Source of the DNA: Thalassotalea agarivorans
GTDB lineage: Bacteria; Pseudomonadota; Gammaproteobacteria; Enterobacterales; Alteromonadaceae
NCBI RefSeq assembly: GCF_030295955.1
Contig: NZ_AP027363.1
Span: 2,108,001 to 2,172,000, forward strand
Length of the DNA stretch: 64,000 nt
Reading direction: 5' to 3'
In this document: positions 48,187 to 56,991 of the stretch, one piece after another
Layout: every line of letters begins with the position of its first letter
How positions within the stretch are numbered: position 1 is the stretch's first letter
The notes under the pieces: generated by a model
Told to the model about the DNA's origin: nothing
Database searches by the model: none
Seen by the model: only the letters and a program-made list of their open reading frames with translations
Translations under genes and position numbers: made by a program

Positions 48187-50226
48187 ATGAATAAAATTAT
48201 TACCTCAATATCGCTTTTGTTGAGTCTGTCGACAGTTGCACAAGCAAAAGACATCGCGTTGTTTTCCCCAGACAAAAACATCAAGGTAACCATTTCAGAC
48301 GATGCACATGCAAACTATAGCGTAGCCTTTAAAGGTGAGGATATTATCGCGCCTTCTAAACTCGGCTTAGATTATCAAAACACCCATCGCATGGGGCCTG
48401 ACTTTAAAATCATTTCGCAACAATCGAGCTCTCATGACGCGACTTGGGAGCAACCTTGGGGTGAAAAACAGACGATTCGAGATCATCACAACGCAACGAC
48501 TGTGGTTTTTCGTCACGAACGTGATGTTACTAATACCTTTAGCGTAACCTTTAAGGTGTTTAACGATGGCATTGGTTTTCGTTATGAAGTGCCTGAGCAA
48601 AAAGGTTTAGCGAAGCAAATTAACATCACTAATGAACTTACCGAATTTAACGTCGAGCAGACCAATGATGCGGCGGCATGGTGGATACCAGCAAGAGATT
48701 GGAATAGATATGAGTATATCTATACAGAATCGACATTAGAGCAGGCGCGTCATGTTCATACACCTTTTACCTTCAAATTAAAAAGTGGTACACATGTCAG
48801 TATTCATGAAGCGGCGTTGGTAGACTATGCTGGTATGACACTGAAACAGGGACGCTCAGGCATGCTTAAAGCGGATCTGACACCTTGGTCTGACGGTATT
48901 CTCGTTAAAAAGACAGGGGCATTTAATACGCCTTGGCGCACGATACAAATCGGCGAAAATGCCGCTTCACTGATCAACTCTAGCCTTATCCTGAACCTGA
49001 ATGAACCAAACAAACTTGGCGACGTTAGTTGGGTGAACCCTGGCAAATACATGGGTATTTGGTGGGGAATGCATATAAACGAAAACACATGGGGCAGCGG
49101 TGAAAAACATGGTGCAACCACTGCTGAGACAAAACGATATATGGATTTTGCTCAAAAACATGGTTTTTCAGGCGTGCTAGTAGAAGGATGGAACATAGGC
49201 TGGGATGGCGATTGGTTCCACAACGGTGACATCTTTAGATTTACTCAAGCGTACCCAGATTTCGATATTGATGCCATTGGTGCACATGCGAAAAAGACCG
49301 GTGTGAAGCTTGTCGGCCACCATGAAACATCGGGAAATGTTAGTAACTATCGTAACCAAATGGAAGCTGCGTTCAAGTTGTATCAAAAGCACGGTGTTGA
49401 GCAAATCAAGACGGGTTATGTCGCAGACGGTGGCAACATCAAACGCGTTGATGAAAATGGTGTTGCGCACTATGAATGGCATGATGGTCAGTATATGGTG
49501 AATGAATACCTTTACAACATTAAACTCGCTGCAAAATATGGCATTAGTATTAACACCCACGAACCGATTAAAGATACGGGCCTAAGACGCACGTATCCTA
49601 ACTGGATCTCTCGAGAAGGTGCTCGTGGCCAAGAATACAACGCTTGGGGTTCACCGCCAAACCCTCCTTCTCATGCCGCTATTTTACCTTTTACTCGTAT
49701 GCTGTCGGGCCCAATGGACTTTACCCCTGGCACATTTGATATGAGCTTTAACGGTCTGGGTGCAGATACAAACAGACCGCAAACGACATTAGCGAAACAA
49801 TTAGCTCTCTATGTAGTCATTTACAGTCCAATTCAGATGGCATCGGACCTGCCGCGCAACTATGAAGCGAACTTACCAGCTTTTCAATTTATAAAGGATG
49901 TAGCTGTAGACTTTAAAGATAGTATTGCTGTGGCTGGTGAAGTGGGTGAATTTGTTGCCATTGCGCGAGCTGATCGTCATTCAAACGATTGGTATCTAGG
50001 TGCGCTAACCAATGAAAAAGCGCGCTCTCTTTCTGTTGCATTAGACTTCTTAGATAACGAAAAGCGATATACAGCGCAAATCTATCGAGATGGTGACAAC
50101 GCTAACTGGATAGATAAGCCTTACGATATTGTGATTGAGGAGAAAATAGTAAAAGCAAGCGATACATTAACACTAAATATGGCTACAAGTGGTGGCTTTG
50201 CTATTCGTTTCGTTGCTATAGACTAG
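48187..50226 (+). CDS. Glycoside hydrolase family 97 (alpha-glucosidase type)
   Basis: GH97 enzymes such as SusB of Bacteroides release glucose from malto-oligosaccharides in the periplasm. The 679-residue precursor has a signal peptide ending AQAKD, an N-terminal beta-sandwich (about 25-270) and a TIM barrel (about 285-560). Family motifs include GFSGVLVEGWNIGWDGDW, VGHHETSGN, INTHEPIKDTGLRRT and SREGARGQEYNAW. The Glu residues in the HEP and GQEYNAW blocks fit the inverting, calcium-dependent alpha-glucosidase branch rather than the retaining alpha-galactosidase branch. A C-terminal beta domain follows. An operator palindrome lies upstream and the LacI gene follows. Confidence 0.93.
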   Translation: MNKIITSISLLLSLSTVAQAKDIALFSPDKNIKVTISDDAHANYSVAFKGEDIIAPSKLGLDYQNTHRMGPDFKIISQQSSSHDATWEQPWGEKQTIRDHHNATTVVFRHERDVTNTFSVTFKVFNDGIGFRYEVPEQKGLAKQINITNELTEFNVEQTNDAAAWWIPARDWNRYEYIYTESTLEQARHVHTPFTFKLKSGTHVSIHEAALVDYAGMTLKQGRSGMLKADLTPWSDGILVKKTGAFNTPWRTIQIGENAASLINSSLILNLNEPNKLGDVSWVNPGKYMGIWWGMHINENTWGSGEKHGATTAETKRYMDFAQKHGFSGVLVEGWNIGWDGDWFHNGDIFRFTQAYPDFDIDAIGAHAKKTGVKLVGHHETSGNVSNYRNQMEAAFKLYQKHGVEQIKTGYVADGGNIKRVDENGVAHYEWHDGQYMVNEYLYNIKLAAKYGISINTHEPIKDTGLRRTYPNWISREGARGQEYNAWGSPPNPPSHAAILPFTRMLSGPMDFTPGTFDMSFNGLGADTNRPQTTLAKQLALYVVIYSPIQMASDLPRNYEANLPAFQFIKDVAVDFKDSIAVAGEVGEFVAIARADRHSNDWYLGALTNEKARSLSVALDFLDNEKRYTAQIYRDGDNANWIDKPYDIVIEEKIVKASDTLTLNMATSGGFAIRFVAID

Positions 50227-50302
50227 GGCTGGTTGTACGTTGCAGCCTGGATGCATAACTTCATAGAGTGATGCAATGCAATCATTGTTTTCTGCATTGT
50301 GA

Positions 50303-50334
50303 GGCTGTTGGTGTATTTATCTACACCAACAGCC
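50303..50334. repeat. Perfect 13-bp inverted repeat downstream of the GH97 gene
   Basis: GGCTGTTGGTGTA (50303-50315), loop TTTATC, TACACCAACAGCC (50322-50334). No T-run follows, so it is not a standard terminator. A smaller repeat (CAATGCA 50274-50280, TGCATTG 50293-50299) precedes it. It may stabilise the 3' end of the GH97 mRNA or be part of a small RNA. Confidence 0.7.
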
Positions 50335-50401
50335 AATTATCAGAAGGCGTAAGAAATGTCAGCCAACGTGTTCCTCTAAATTCTCTGTAAATATAAAAAC
50401 A

Positions 50402-50434
50402 AAGCGTGGTTATATCACGCTTGCTGTTTTTTTT
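50402..50434 (+). terminator. Intrinsic terminator between GH97 and lacI-type genes
   Basis: Arms AAGCGTG (50402-50408) and CACGCTT (50416-50422), then TGCTG... within a run ending in nine T (50426-50434). It lies 77 bases before the lacI-type start and so separates the two genes. Confidence 0.75.
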
Positions 50435-50510
50435 ATGCAAAATCACCTCTTGAATTGAGTATAAATTGTGAGCTAAGCTAGCTTGCAATGGTCTAACTTG
50501 TGAGCATTTA

Positions 50511-51536
50511 ATGAAATCTAAAATTACCTCGTTTGATATAGCGTATAAAGCGGGCGTATCGCAGTCTACGGTTTCTAGGGCATTGAGAAATAGCCCTTTA
50601 GTCAATGAAGAAACTCGCCTGAAAGTGCAAGCGATTGCGCGTGAATTAAATTATAAAGTAGATAAAAACGCGTCAAATCTTCGATCCCAACAAAGTGGCA
50701 CTATCGCACTATTGCTGTTTGAAGATCCTACAAACGACGATTCAATGATTAATCCATTTTTTCTGGCAATGCTAGGAAGTATCACTCGTGCCTGCGCTAA
50801 CGCTGGCTATGACCTACTTGTATCCTTTCAACAAATGGCGAATGACTGGTATGCCGATTATGAAGATACTCATAAAGCCGACGGCATTATTTTACTGGGC
50901 TATGGTGATTTCGTTGATTACGAAGAAAAGCTAAAACAGCTAATAGAGCAAAATACCCATTTTGTTCGCTGGGGTTCGGAAGTAAAACATTTACCTGTGG
51001 TATCGGTTGGCTGTGATAACTTTTTGGGTGGATATGATGCAACTAACCATCTAATAAAATTGGGCAAGCAACATATCGCCTTTATAGGTGAAGCATCTGA
51101 GCATGCGCCAGAGTTTCAAGATAGATATTTGGGTCACTGCCGCGCGTTAGATGATGCCGCAATAGGTCACCCAGAATCACTGCAAATAGATGCTGTATCT
51201 ACCGAAGATTCTGGCTATCAAGCAATGAAAGAACTGCTTGAATCGGATACTAAAGTTGATGCTGTATTTGGTTCAAGTGACTTGATTGCTATAGGTGCAA
51301 TGAAAGCAATTCACGACCATGGTTTGAAAGTGCCGAACGATATCGCCGTTGTAGGTTTCGATGATATACCAATTTCGGGCTATACATACCCTCCACTAAC
51401 AACAGCAAAGCAAGATACTACGTTAGCTGGAGAGTTGCTCGTTGATCATCTACTGAAGATGATAGGCGGTGAAATGGTAGGCACTACATTGATGCCAACC
51501 ACTATGGTGGTAAGAAAATCTTGTGGCGCAGCATAA
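50511..51536 (+). CDS. LacI family transcriptional regulator of the glucan locus
   Basis: The 341-residue protein has the N-terminal LacI helix-turn-helix and hinge (residues 4-60: FDIAYKAGVSQSTVSRALR, then ELNYKVDKNASNLRS) and a periplasmic-binding-protein-like sugar-sensing domain, with DAVFGSSDLIAIGAMKA and VVGFDDIPISGYTYPPLTT typical of the family. It sits in the middle of the alpha-glucan genes. It is the obvious candidate to bind the five TTGMATACGTATKCAA palindromes in this locus; this is inference from position and from the central CG typical of LacI-family operators. Its inducer is likely maltose or a malto-oligosaccharide. No copy of the motif is seen in its own promoter. Confidence 0.92.
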   Translation: MKSKITSFDIAYKAGVSQSTVSRALRNSPLVNEETRLKVQAIARELNYKVDKNASNLRSQQSGTIALLLFEDPTNDDSMINPFFLAMLGSITRACANAGYDLLVSFQQMANDWYADYEDTHKADGIILLGYGDFVDYEEKLKQLIEQNTHFVRWGSEVKHLPVVSVGCDNFLGGYDATNHLIKLGKQHIAFIGEASEHAPEFQDRYLGHCRALDDAAIGHPESLQIDAVSTEDSGYQAMKELLESDTKVDAVFGSSDLIAIGAMKAIHDHGLKVPNDIAVVGFDDIPISGYTYPPLTTAKQDTTLAGELLVDHLLKMIGGEMVGTTLMPTTMVVRKSCGAA

Positions 51537-51733
51537 TCGACATACGAACACGAGGATGATGCATTTGCGTTTCGCTAACGTCAACGGATTCAATAACATT
51601 GCGAAAATAGGGGCGTGATAAAGCAGTGCGCTTTGCTTAAAGGAACAAGGGGCGTGGAGTCTTTATATCACGGAGCTCGAAGCCCAAAACTCGTAGCTCG
51701 TAATTCTTGGTTTTAGTTTTCAAGGCTATTAAT

Positions 51734-51763
51734 AAAAAAGGCGACTAACGAGTCGCCTTTTTT
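51734..51763. terminator. Bidirectional terminator between the lacI-type and permease genes
   Basis: Arms AAAAAAGGCGACT and AGTCGCCTTTTTT around AACG, serving both convergent genes. Confidence 0.92.
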
Positions 51764-51778
51764 ATTAACTAATACAAC

Positions 51779-53230
51779 TTATTCTGTCTTATCTTTTACA
51801 AATATCACGGCGATCGCCGCAGCAAGCATACAAACACCTGCGAGAATAATGATATTAACCGCCTCGTTGTCAAACACCGTTGACAAGATTAAGCCAGCTG
51901 TTAATCCAGAGACTATCTGAGGCGCTGCAATGGTAAAGTTGAATATACCCATATAAACACCCGTTTTATCTGCTGGCAGTGAGCCGGCTAAGATAGCGTA
52001 AGGCATAGCTAGGATTGCCGCCCAAGCGATACCGACACCAATCATTGGAATAATCAAATAAACCGCTGCTTGTGGTACGGTTACCGAAGTAATACCCAGG
52101 TTAACCGCTACAGCTTCACTTGGCCCGAAGAAGCCAAAACTCGTATAGCCAACAGCACCCGCTAGCAATGACAGACCATAAACCATTTTACGACCGAATT
52201 TGTCAGCAAGTTTTGATAAAAATACAGCGAATACAGCAGCAAACAAGCTGTAGGCAGCAAACAAAATACCTACCCAATCACCAGCCGCGCCTTTTGCTTG
52301 TACGATATGCTCAGGAACTTTTTCAAATGTAGCCAAGTAATCGTGATCAAACCATTTTGTTTCTAGTCCCCAAATTTGTTGCGCAATTGCTGGATTCGTA
52401 TAAACCCACATGACGTATAACGCGAACCAAGAAAAGAACTGAACAACCGCCAATTGCTTCATCGTATCAGGCATGGTTTTCATTAATCCAAAAAAGTTAG
52501 CTAGTCGCTTAACTAGTGGTAATTTTTGTTGTTGCTCTTTAGCCACTTCCTCTGCATCCATGCCTTTATAGGCATAGAAGTCTTTTGGTTTGTACTCTTT
52601 TGTGCGAATTACCGTCCAAAGCACACTACCAAGTAGCACTGTACCACCGATATAGAACGCCCATACCACTGAAGGAGCGACTTCACCCGCTTGTGCGGTA
52701 TTTTCTAAACCTACCACGTTGGTTAACACAAACGGTAAAATAGAACCAAAAATAGCGCCAATATTAATTAGCAAGGTTTGTACAGAGTAACCAATATTGC
52801 GTTGTTTATCCGGTACCATGTCAGACACTAACGCACGAAACGGCTGGAAACACACGTTAAATGATGCATCCATTATTGCGAACATCATAATGCCGAATAA
52901 CATAGGCATCATGAAGGTGACGAAAAGAGGTGCATTAGGCATTAAAAACATGGCTATAGCTGAAACTATAGCCCCGCCTAAAATATAAGGTTTTCTTCGC
53001 CCTACTCTATTCCATGTTCTATCAGATGCACTACCTACAATCGGTTGCACAATTAAGCCCATTAAAGGAGCTAGAATCCAAAAGTAAGAGAGTGAATGAA
53101 GGTCTGCACCAAGGTCAGATAAAATACGTGAAACGTTGGCGTTTTGCAGCGCAAATCCAAACTGAACACCTAAAAAGCCGAAGCTTACATTCCAGATTTG
53201 CCAAAAGCTAAGTTGCGGTTTATTTTGCAT
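51779..53230 (-). CDS. MFS sugar permease of the SLC45 type (probable maltose/maltodextrin importer)
   Basis: The 483-residue inner-membrane protein has 12 hydrophobic segments. Its first helices carry the SLC45/GPH-like pattern FGFLGVQFGFALQNANVSRI and PIVGSASDRTWNRVGRRKPYI, the MFS loop 2-3 motif. A mid-protein hydrophilic loop (about 210-245) separates the halves. Relatives in Alteromonadales, Xanthomonas and Caulobacter move maltose or sucrose with protons. It lies 61 bases downstream of the alpha-glucosidase gene on the same strand, with a terminator-like hairpin between, so it is probably expressed at a lower level from the same operator-controlled promoter. Confidence 0.9.
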   Translation of the reverse strand: MQNKPQLSFWQIWNVSFGFLGVQFGFALQNANVSRILSDLGADLHSLSYFWILAPLMGLIVQPIVGSASDRTWNRVGRRKPYILGGAIVSAIAMFLMPNAPLFVTFMMPMLFGIMMFAIMDASFNVCFQPFRALVSDMVPDKQRNIGYSVQTLLINIGAIFGSILPFVLTNVVGLENTAQAGEVAPSVVWAFYIGGTVLLGSVLWTVIRTKEYKPKDFYAYKGMDAEEVAKEQQQKLPLVKRLANFFGLMKTMPDTMKQLAVVQFFSWFALYVMWVYTNPAIAQQIWGLETKWFDHDYLATFEKVPEHIVQAKGAAGDWVGILFAAYSLFAAVFAVFLSKLADKFGRKMVYGLSLLAGAVGYTSFGFFGPSEAVAVNLGITSVTVPQAAVYLIIPMIGVGIAWAAILAMPYAILAGSLPADKTGVYMGIFNFTIAAPQIVSGLTAGLILSTVFDNEAVNIIILAGVCMLAAAIAVIFVKDKTE

Positions 53231-53251
53231 TTTTTTCCCTTAGATAAAAAA

Positions 53252-53274
53252 ACTGCCCAGCGATGCTGAGCAGT
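53252..53274 (-). terminator. Terminator-like hairpin between alpha-glucosidase and permease genes
   Basis: Arms ACTGC-c-CAGC and GCTG-a-GCAGT around GAT. On the minus strand TTTTTTTATC follows. It probably gives partial read-through into the permease gene. Confidence 0.7.
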
Positions 53275-53291
53275 AGTTTAACATGCTTGTA

Positions 53292-54914
53292 TTAGATTTG
53301 AACAAAGGCTGCGCCATGCGCATCGAGTGTTAAGTTACCATCTGAAACACTTGCTTGTGCAAGTCCGTGTCCAGACAATAGTTCACCTTGCATTGATTGA
53401 TCTAATGTGACGGCTTGCGGCTGTCCTGAGAAATTAAATGCAACAAAGATAGTTTGTCCGTTGTAACGGCGGAAAAACGCAAGTACATTTTCATTTAAAT
53501 CAACAAACTCAATATCGCCTGCAACTAGTGCTGGATACTGTTTACGCCAGCTATAAAACTGACGATAGCCATTAAGTACAGAATCGGCATCATGCTCTTG
53601 CGAAGCAACTGAAAAACCATTGTGTTTATTTGATACAGGTAACCATGTTTTATCAGCTTTAGAAAAACCAGCATGAGCTTGGTCTTCTGTCCATGGCATT
53701 GGCGTTCTACAACCGTCCCTGCCTTTAAAGTTTGGCCAGAATGCAATACCAAATGGGTCTTGCAATTCTTCAAATGCAATATCTGCTTCTACTAGGCCTA
53801 GCTCTTCACCTTGATAGGTACATAGGCTACCGCGCAATGAACCAAGCATGGCATTAAGCATTTTAGGTAATTGATTGCCTGTTGCGTTTTTGCCCCAACG
53901 CGTCGCTACACGTTGAACGTCATGGTTACCAATAGCCCAACACGGCCAACCTTGATCTAAGTTTGCTTCTAAATCTTCTACCGTTTGGCGAATGTAAGCA
54001 GGGCTAAAATCTTCAGTCAGTAATTCAAAGCTGTAAGCCATATGCAAACGTTTATTGTCTGCCGTGTATTCCGCCATCGATTTCAGTGAATCTTCTGTCG
54101 AAATTTCGCCTAAGGTTGTTGTGCCCGGATACTTGTTAATTAATGCGCGAATCTCTTCCATAAATGCCAGATTTTCTGGCTGCGTATTATTAAAGTAGTG
54201 ATATTGGAACGCGTACGGGTTATCTTCACTGAAACCACGTCCTTTACGATCTTCTGGTGCTTTAGCAGGGTTATCACGCAATAGCTTATCGTGAAAACAA
54301 AAGTTAATTGCATCAAGTCTAAAACCATCAACACCCTTTTTAAGCCAATACTCAACATTAGCTAGTACAGCTTCACGCACATCAGCGTTGTGGAAATTTA
54401 AATCAGGCTGTTCTGTTAAAAAGTTATGCAAATAATATTGTTGACGACGTGGCTCCCATTGCCAACCACAGCCACCAAAAATAGATAACCAGTTGTTTGG
54501 CGGTGTGCCATCTGGCTTTGCATCAGCCCATACATACCAATCAGCTTTAGGGTTAGTACGATCTTGGCGGCTCTCTTCAAACCAAGGGTGTTCATTTGAG
54601 GTATGGCTTAATACTTGGTCGATTACGATTTTAATGTCCATGCCTTTTGCTGCAGACATTAGCTCGTCAAAATCAGCTTTAGTACCAAACATTGGATCTA
54701 CGTCACGATAGTCACTGATATCGTAACCAAAATCTTTCATTGGAGATTTGAAAAACGGTGATAACCAAATCGCATCTACACCTAGCGACTTGATATAAGG
54801 TAATTTAGCGATAACGCCTTGAATGTCTCCAACGCCATCACCATTGGCGTCCATAAAACTACGCGGATACACTTGATAGATGACTGCTCCACGCCACCAT
54901 TCTAGCTGACTCAT
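53292..54914 (-). CDS. Cytoplasmic GH13 alpha-glucosidase
   Basis: The enzyme hydrolyses maltose and short malto-oligosaccharides, or isomaltose, to glucose. The 540-residue protein has no signal peptide. It has the GH13 regions in order: DQVLSHTSNEHPWF (region I), GFRLDAINF with the nucleophile Asp201 (region II), the acid/base Glu in TLGEISTED (region III), and the stabiliser Asp in AIGNHDVQR (region IV). GDGVGDIQGV near the N terminus is the oligosaccharide-type alpha-glucosidase (GH13_17/23/31-like) feature. Whether it prefers alpha-1,4 or alpha-1,6 bonds is not certain. A very strong ribosome site (GGGGGAG) precedes the ATG. It is divergent from the amylase gene across a 274-base region with two operators. 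Confidence 0.93.
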   Translation of the reverse strand: MSQLEWWRGAVIYQVYPRSFMDANGDGVGDIQGVIAKLPYIKSLGVDAIWLSPFFKSPMKDFGYDISDYRDVDPMFGTKADFDELMSAAKGMDIKIVIDQVLSHTSNEHPWFEESRQDRTNPKADWYVWADAKPDGTPPNNWLSIFGGCGWQWEPRRQQYYLHNFLTEQPDLNFHNADVREAVLANVEYWLKKGVDGFRLDAINFCFHDKLLRDNPAKAPEDRKGRGFSEDNPYAFQYHYFNNTQPENLAFMEEIRALINKYPGTTTLGEISTEDSLKSMAEYTADNKRLHMAYSFELLTEDFSPAYIRQTVEDLEANLDQGWPCWAIGNHDVQRVATRWGKNATGNQLPKMLNAMLGSLRGSLCTYQGEELGLVEADIAFEELQDPFGIAFWPNFKGRDGCRTPMPWTEDQAHAGFSKADKTWLPVSNKHNGFSVASQEHDADSVLNGYRQFYSWRKQYPALVAGDIEFVDLNENVLAFFRRYNGQTIFVAFNFSGQPQAVTLDQSMQGELLSGHGLAQASVSDGNLTLDAHGAAFVQI

Positions 54915-55064
54915 TTACTCCCCCTGGGGCTCTCTCATACAGTGGCGCACATACTGCTTACGCCTAATCATTGCGTGTTACGTTGTACACGCATTTATAA
55001 TATTTGTTACCTACGGTATTAGCTGAGGTTAGGATAAGTAGAGGTAAGCTATACTGCAATGATT

Positions 55065-55080
55065 ATGCATACGTATGCAT
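55065..55080. promoter_or_regulatory. LacI-type operator between alpha-glucosidase and amylase genes (site 2)
   Basis: ATGCATACGTATGCAT, a perfect palindrome with the same core as the other sites. Confidence 0.72.
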
Positions 55081-55103
55081 ACGTTTTATGGGGCCTGTAG
55101 CCT

Positions 55104-55119
55104 TTGCATACGTATGTAA
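55104..55119. promoter_or_regulatory. LacI-type operator before the amylase gene (site 3)
   Basis: TTGCATACGTATGTAA, centred 39 bases from site 2 and about 77 bases before the amylase ATG. Confidence 0.72.
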
Positions 55120-55188
55120 ACTTTATAATTTGCGCTTAAATATCAGTAAACTGAGTACAAACAACCCTAAAAGTGAAAGACAATTATT

Positions 55189-56937
55189 ATGACAATAAAA
55201 CAAAAGTTTAAGCAGTTGTCGTTAGCAGCGTTATCTATTTCGTTGTTTGCGTGTTCAGAGCAAGCCGCTGAAGTAGAACAAACAGTCGAACAAGCGGCAC
55301 CAACTGCAAGCGTTTTAGCAAAAGACCTTGCCCCTTATTCAGAGCGTGGCATTGAACAAGAAGTTTTCTATTTTGTGATGCCAGATCGTTTTGATAACGG
55401 TGATACTGACAACGATATGGGTTCTAAAACTATCGCGTTGTCACGTGGTGGATTTGAACCAGAAAACCCTAAGGCATTCCATGGCGGCGATATGCAAGGT
55501 CTTATCAACAACCTTGATTACCTTGAGAATATGGGTATCACAGCAATATGGTTAACACCAATCCTGCGCAACCAAGCACAGCAGGGTGAAATATCGGGTT
55601 ACCATGGTTATTGGGTTCTAGATTTTACTGAAATCGATCCTCATTTAGGCACTAATGATGACTTGAAAGCATTTATTGATGCTGCGCATGCAAAAAACAT
55701 GAAGGTTTATTTCGACATCATTACGAATCACACGGCTGACGTTATCAAGTTTACAGAATGTCACGGTGAAGATGGTTCAGGTTGGTCACAAGGTGGTCAA
55801 GAATGTCCTTATATTTCACTAGCAGAAATGGCTGAAGGTAAAAAATACACAGCGATCGTGCCAGAAGGTAGCCTAACAGCAAAAACACCAGCATGGTTAA
55901 ACGATCCTAAGTATTATCACAACCAAGGCGACACCTTCTGGGAAGGTGAAAGCTCATTAAATGGTGACTTCGCCGGTTTAGATGATTTATATACTGAAAT
56001 GCCTGAAGTAGTTGAAGGCATGACGGACATCTATAAAAACATCATCACGCAATTTAAGCCTGATGGCTTTCGTATCGATACTGTTAAGCACGTTAATATT
56101 GAATTTTGGCAACAGTTTATTCCTGCGCTAGAAGCGCACGCTAAAGCTGAAGGCATCAATAACTTCTTCATGTTTGGTGAAGTATATGACCCAGAGCCTG
56201 CGGCGCTAGCACGTTTTACAACTGAAGGTACACTGCCGTCAGTCCTAGACTTTGGCTTGCAGTCAGTTATTTATCAAACCCTTGTTGAAAACAAAGGTAC
56301 AGAAGCATTTAAAGTGCTATTTGACCAAGATCATTTATACAAAAATGCGGATCAATTGCTTACCTTCACGGGTAACCACGACATGGGTCGTTTTGCTTAT
56401 CTGCTTAACAAAGACAAGCAACAGTATGATGAAGCTGCGGTTATCTCGCGCATCAACTTAGGTCACGCAATGATTTACTTCATGCGCGGTGTACCTGTTG
56501 TTTATTACGGTGACGAGCAAGGGTTTGTTGGTGACGGAAATGACATTATGTCGAGACAAGACATGATGCCATCGAAAGTACCTAGCTATAATGACGACGA
56601 TCTGATTGCGACCGATAAAACGACAGCGGACAATAACTTTGATCCTACCCATCCGTTCTACATCGAATTAAAGCTATACGCAGACTTATATCAACAATAT
56701 GAAGCGCTGCGTAGTGGCAAACAAGACGTTGTGTTTACAGAAGCGTCTGCTGGTTTAGTCGCTGTAACAAGAACAGCTGGTAGTGAAAAAGTATTAGCTG
56801 TATTTAACACAGCAACTGAAGCTAAAACACTTTCATACAATGTAAGTGGCGGTGAAGTGATTTACCCAAGTAATGCGACTATCACGGAAGAGTCAGTAAC
56901 AGTGGCGCCGTTAAGTTTCGTGCTAATAAAGCTTTAA
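55189..56937 (+). CDS. Alpha-amylase family (GH13) lipoprotein
   Basis: The enzyme would cut alpha-1,4-glucan chains at the cell envelope. The 582-residue precursor has a lipoprotein signal with lipobox LFAC (Cys22). GH13 motifs: DIITNHTAD (region I), GFRIDTVKH with nucleophile Asp297, FGEVYD with acid/base Glu331, and TGNHDMGRF with Asp398. YWVLDFTEIDPHLGT and the region near SGYHGYW are typical of the family. Two Cys in a loop near ECHGEDGSGWSQGGQEC may form a disulfide, fitting an exported enzyme. It resembles the cyclomaltodextrinase and alpha-amylase groups, and the end product is not clear by eye. It is divergent from the alpha-glucosidase gene and closed by a bidirectional terminator. 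Confidence 0.92.
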   Translation: MTIKQKFKQLSLAALSISLFACSEQAAEVEQTVEQAAPTASVLAKDLAPYSERGIEQEVFYFVMPDRFDNGDTDNDMGSKTIALSRGGFEPENPKAFHGGDMQGLINNLDYLENMGITAIWLTPILRNQAQQGEISGYHGYWVLDFTEIDPHLGTNDDLKAFIDAAHAKNMKVYFDIITNHTADVIKFTECHGEDGSGWSQGGQECPYISLAEMAEGKKYTAIVPEGSLTAKTPAWLNDPKYYHNQGDTFWEGESSLNGDFAGLDDLYTEMPEVVEGMTDIYKNIITQFKPDGFRIDTVKHVNIEFWQQFIPALEAHAKAEGINNFFMFGEVYDPEPAALARFTTEGTLPSVLDFGLQSVIYQTLVENKGTEAFKVLFDQDHLYKNADQLLTFTGNHDMGRFAYLLNKDKQQYDEAAVISRINLGHAMIYFMRGVPVVYYGDEQGFVGDGNDIMSRQDMMPSKVPSYNDDDLIATDKTTADNNFDPTHPFYIELKLYADLYQQYEALRSGKQDVVFTEASAGLVAVTRTAGSEKVLAVFNTATEAKTLSYNVSGGEVIYPSNATITEESVTVAPLSFVLIKL

Positions 56938-56954
56938 TAGTTATTCTTAATCAT

Positions 56955-56983
56955 AAAAAAAGCCGGTAATACCGGCTTTTTTT
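56955..56983. terminator. Bidirectional terminator between amylase and halogenase-like genes
   Basis: Arms AGCCGGT and ACCGGCT around AAT, flanked by A-run and T-run of more than six bases. Confidence 0.92.
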
Positions 56984-56991
56984 TTTGGCTT

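Noticed and set aside
49177-49560. 127-codon minus-strand frame inside the GH97 gene
   Set aside because: Antisense to a well-conserved barrel region, with no recognisable domain.
55060-55125. Tandem palindromes as ends of an insertion sequence or attachment site
   Set aside because: The same palindrome recurs only before sugar-use genes, no transposase or target duplication is present, and the central CG with 16-bp symmetry fits LacI-type operators.
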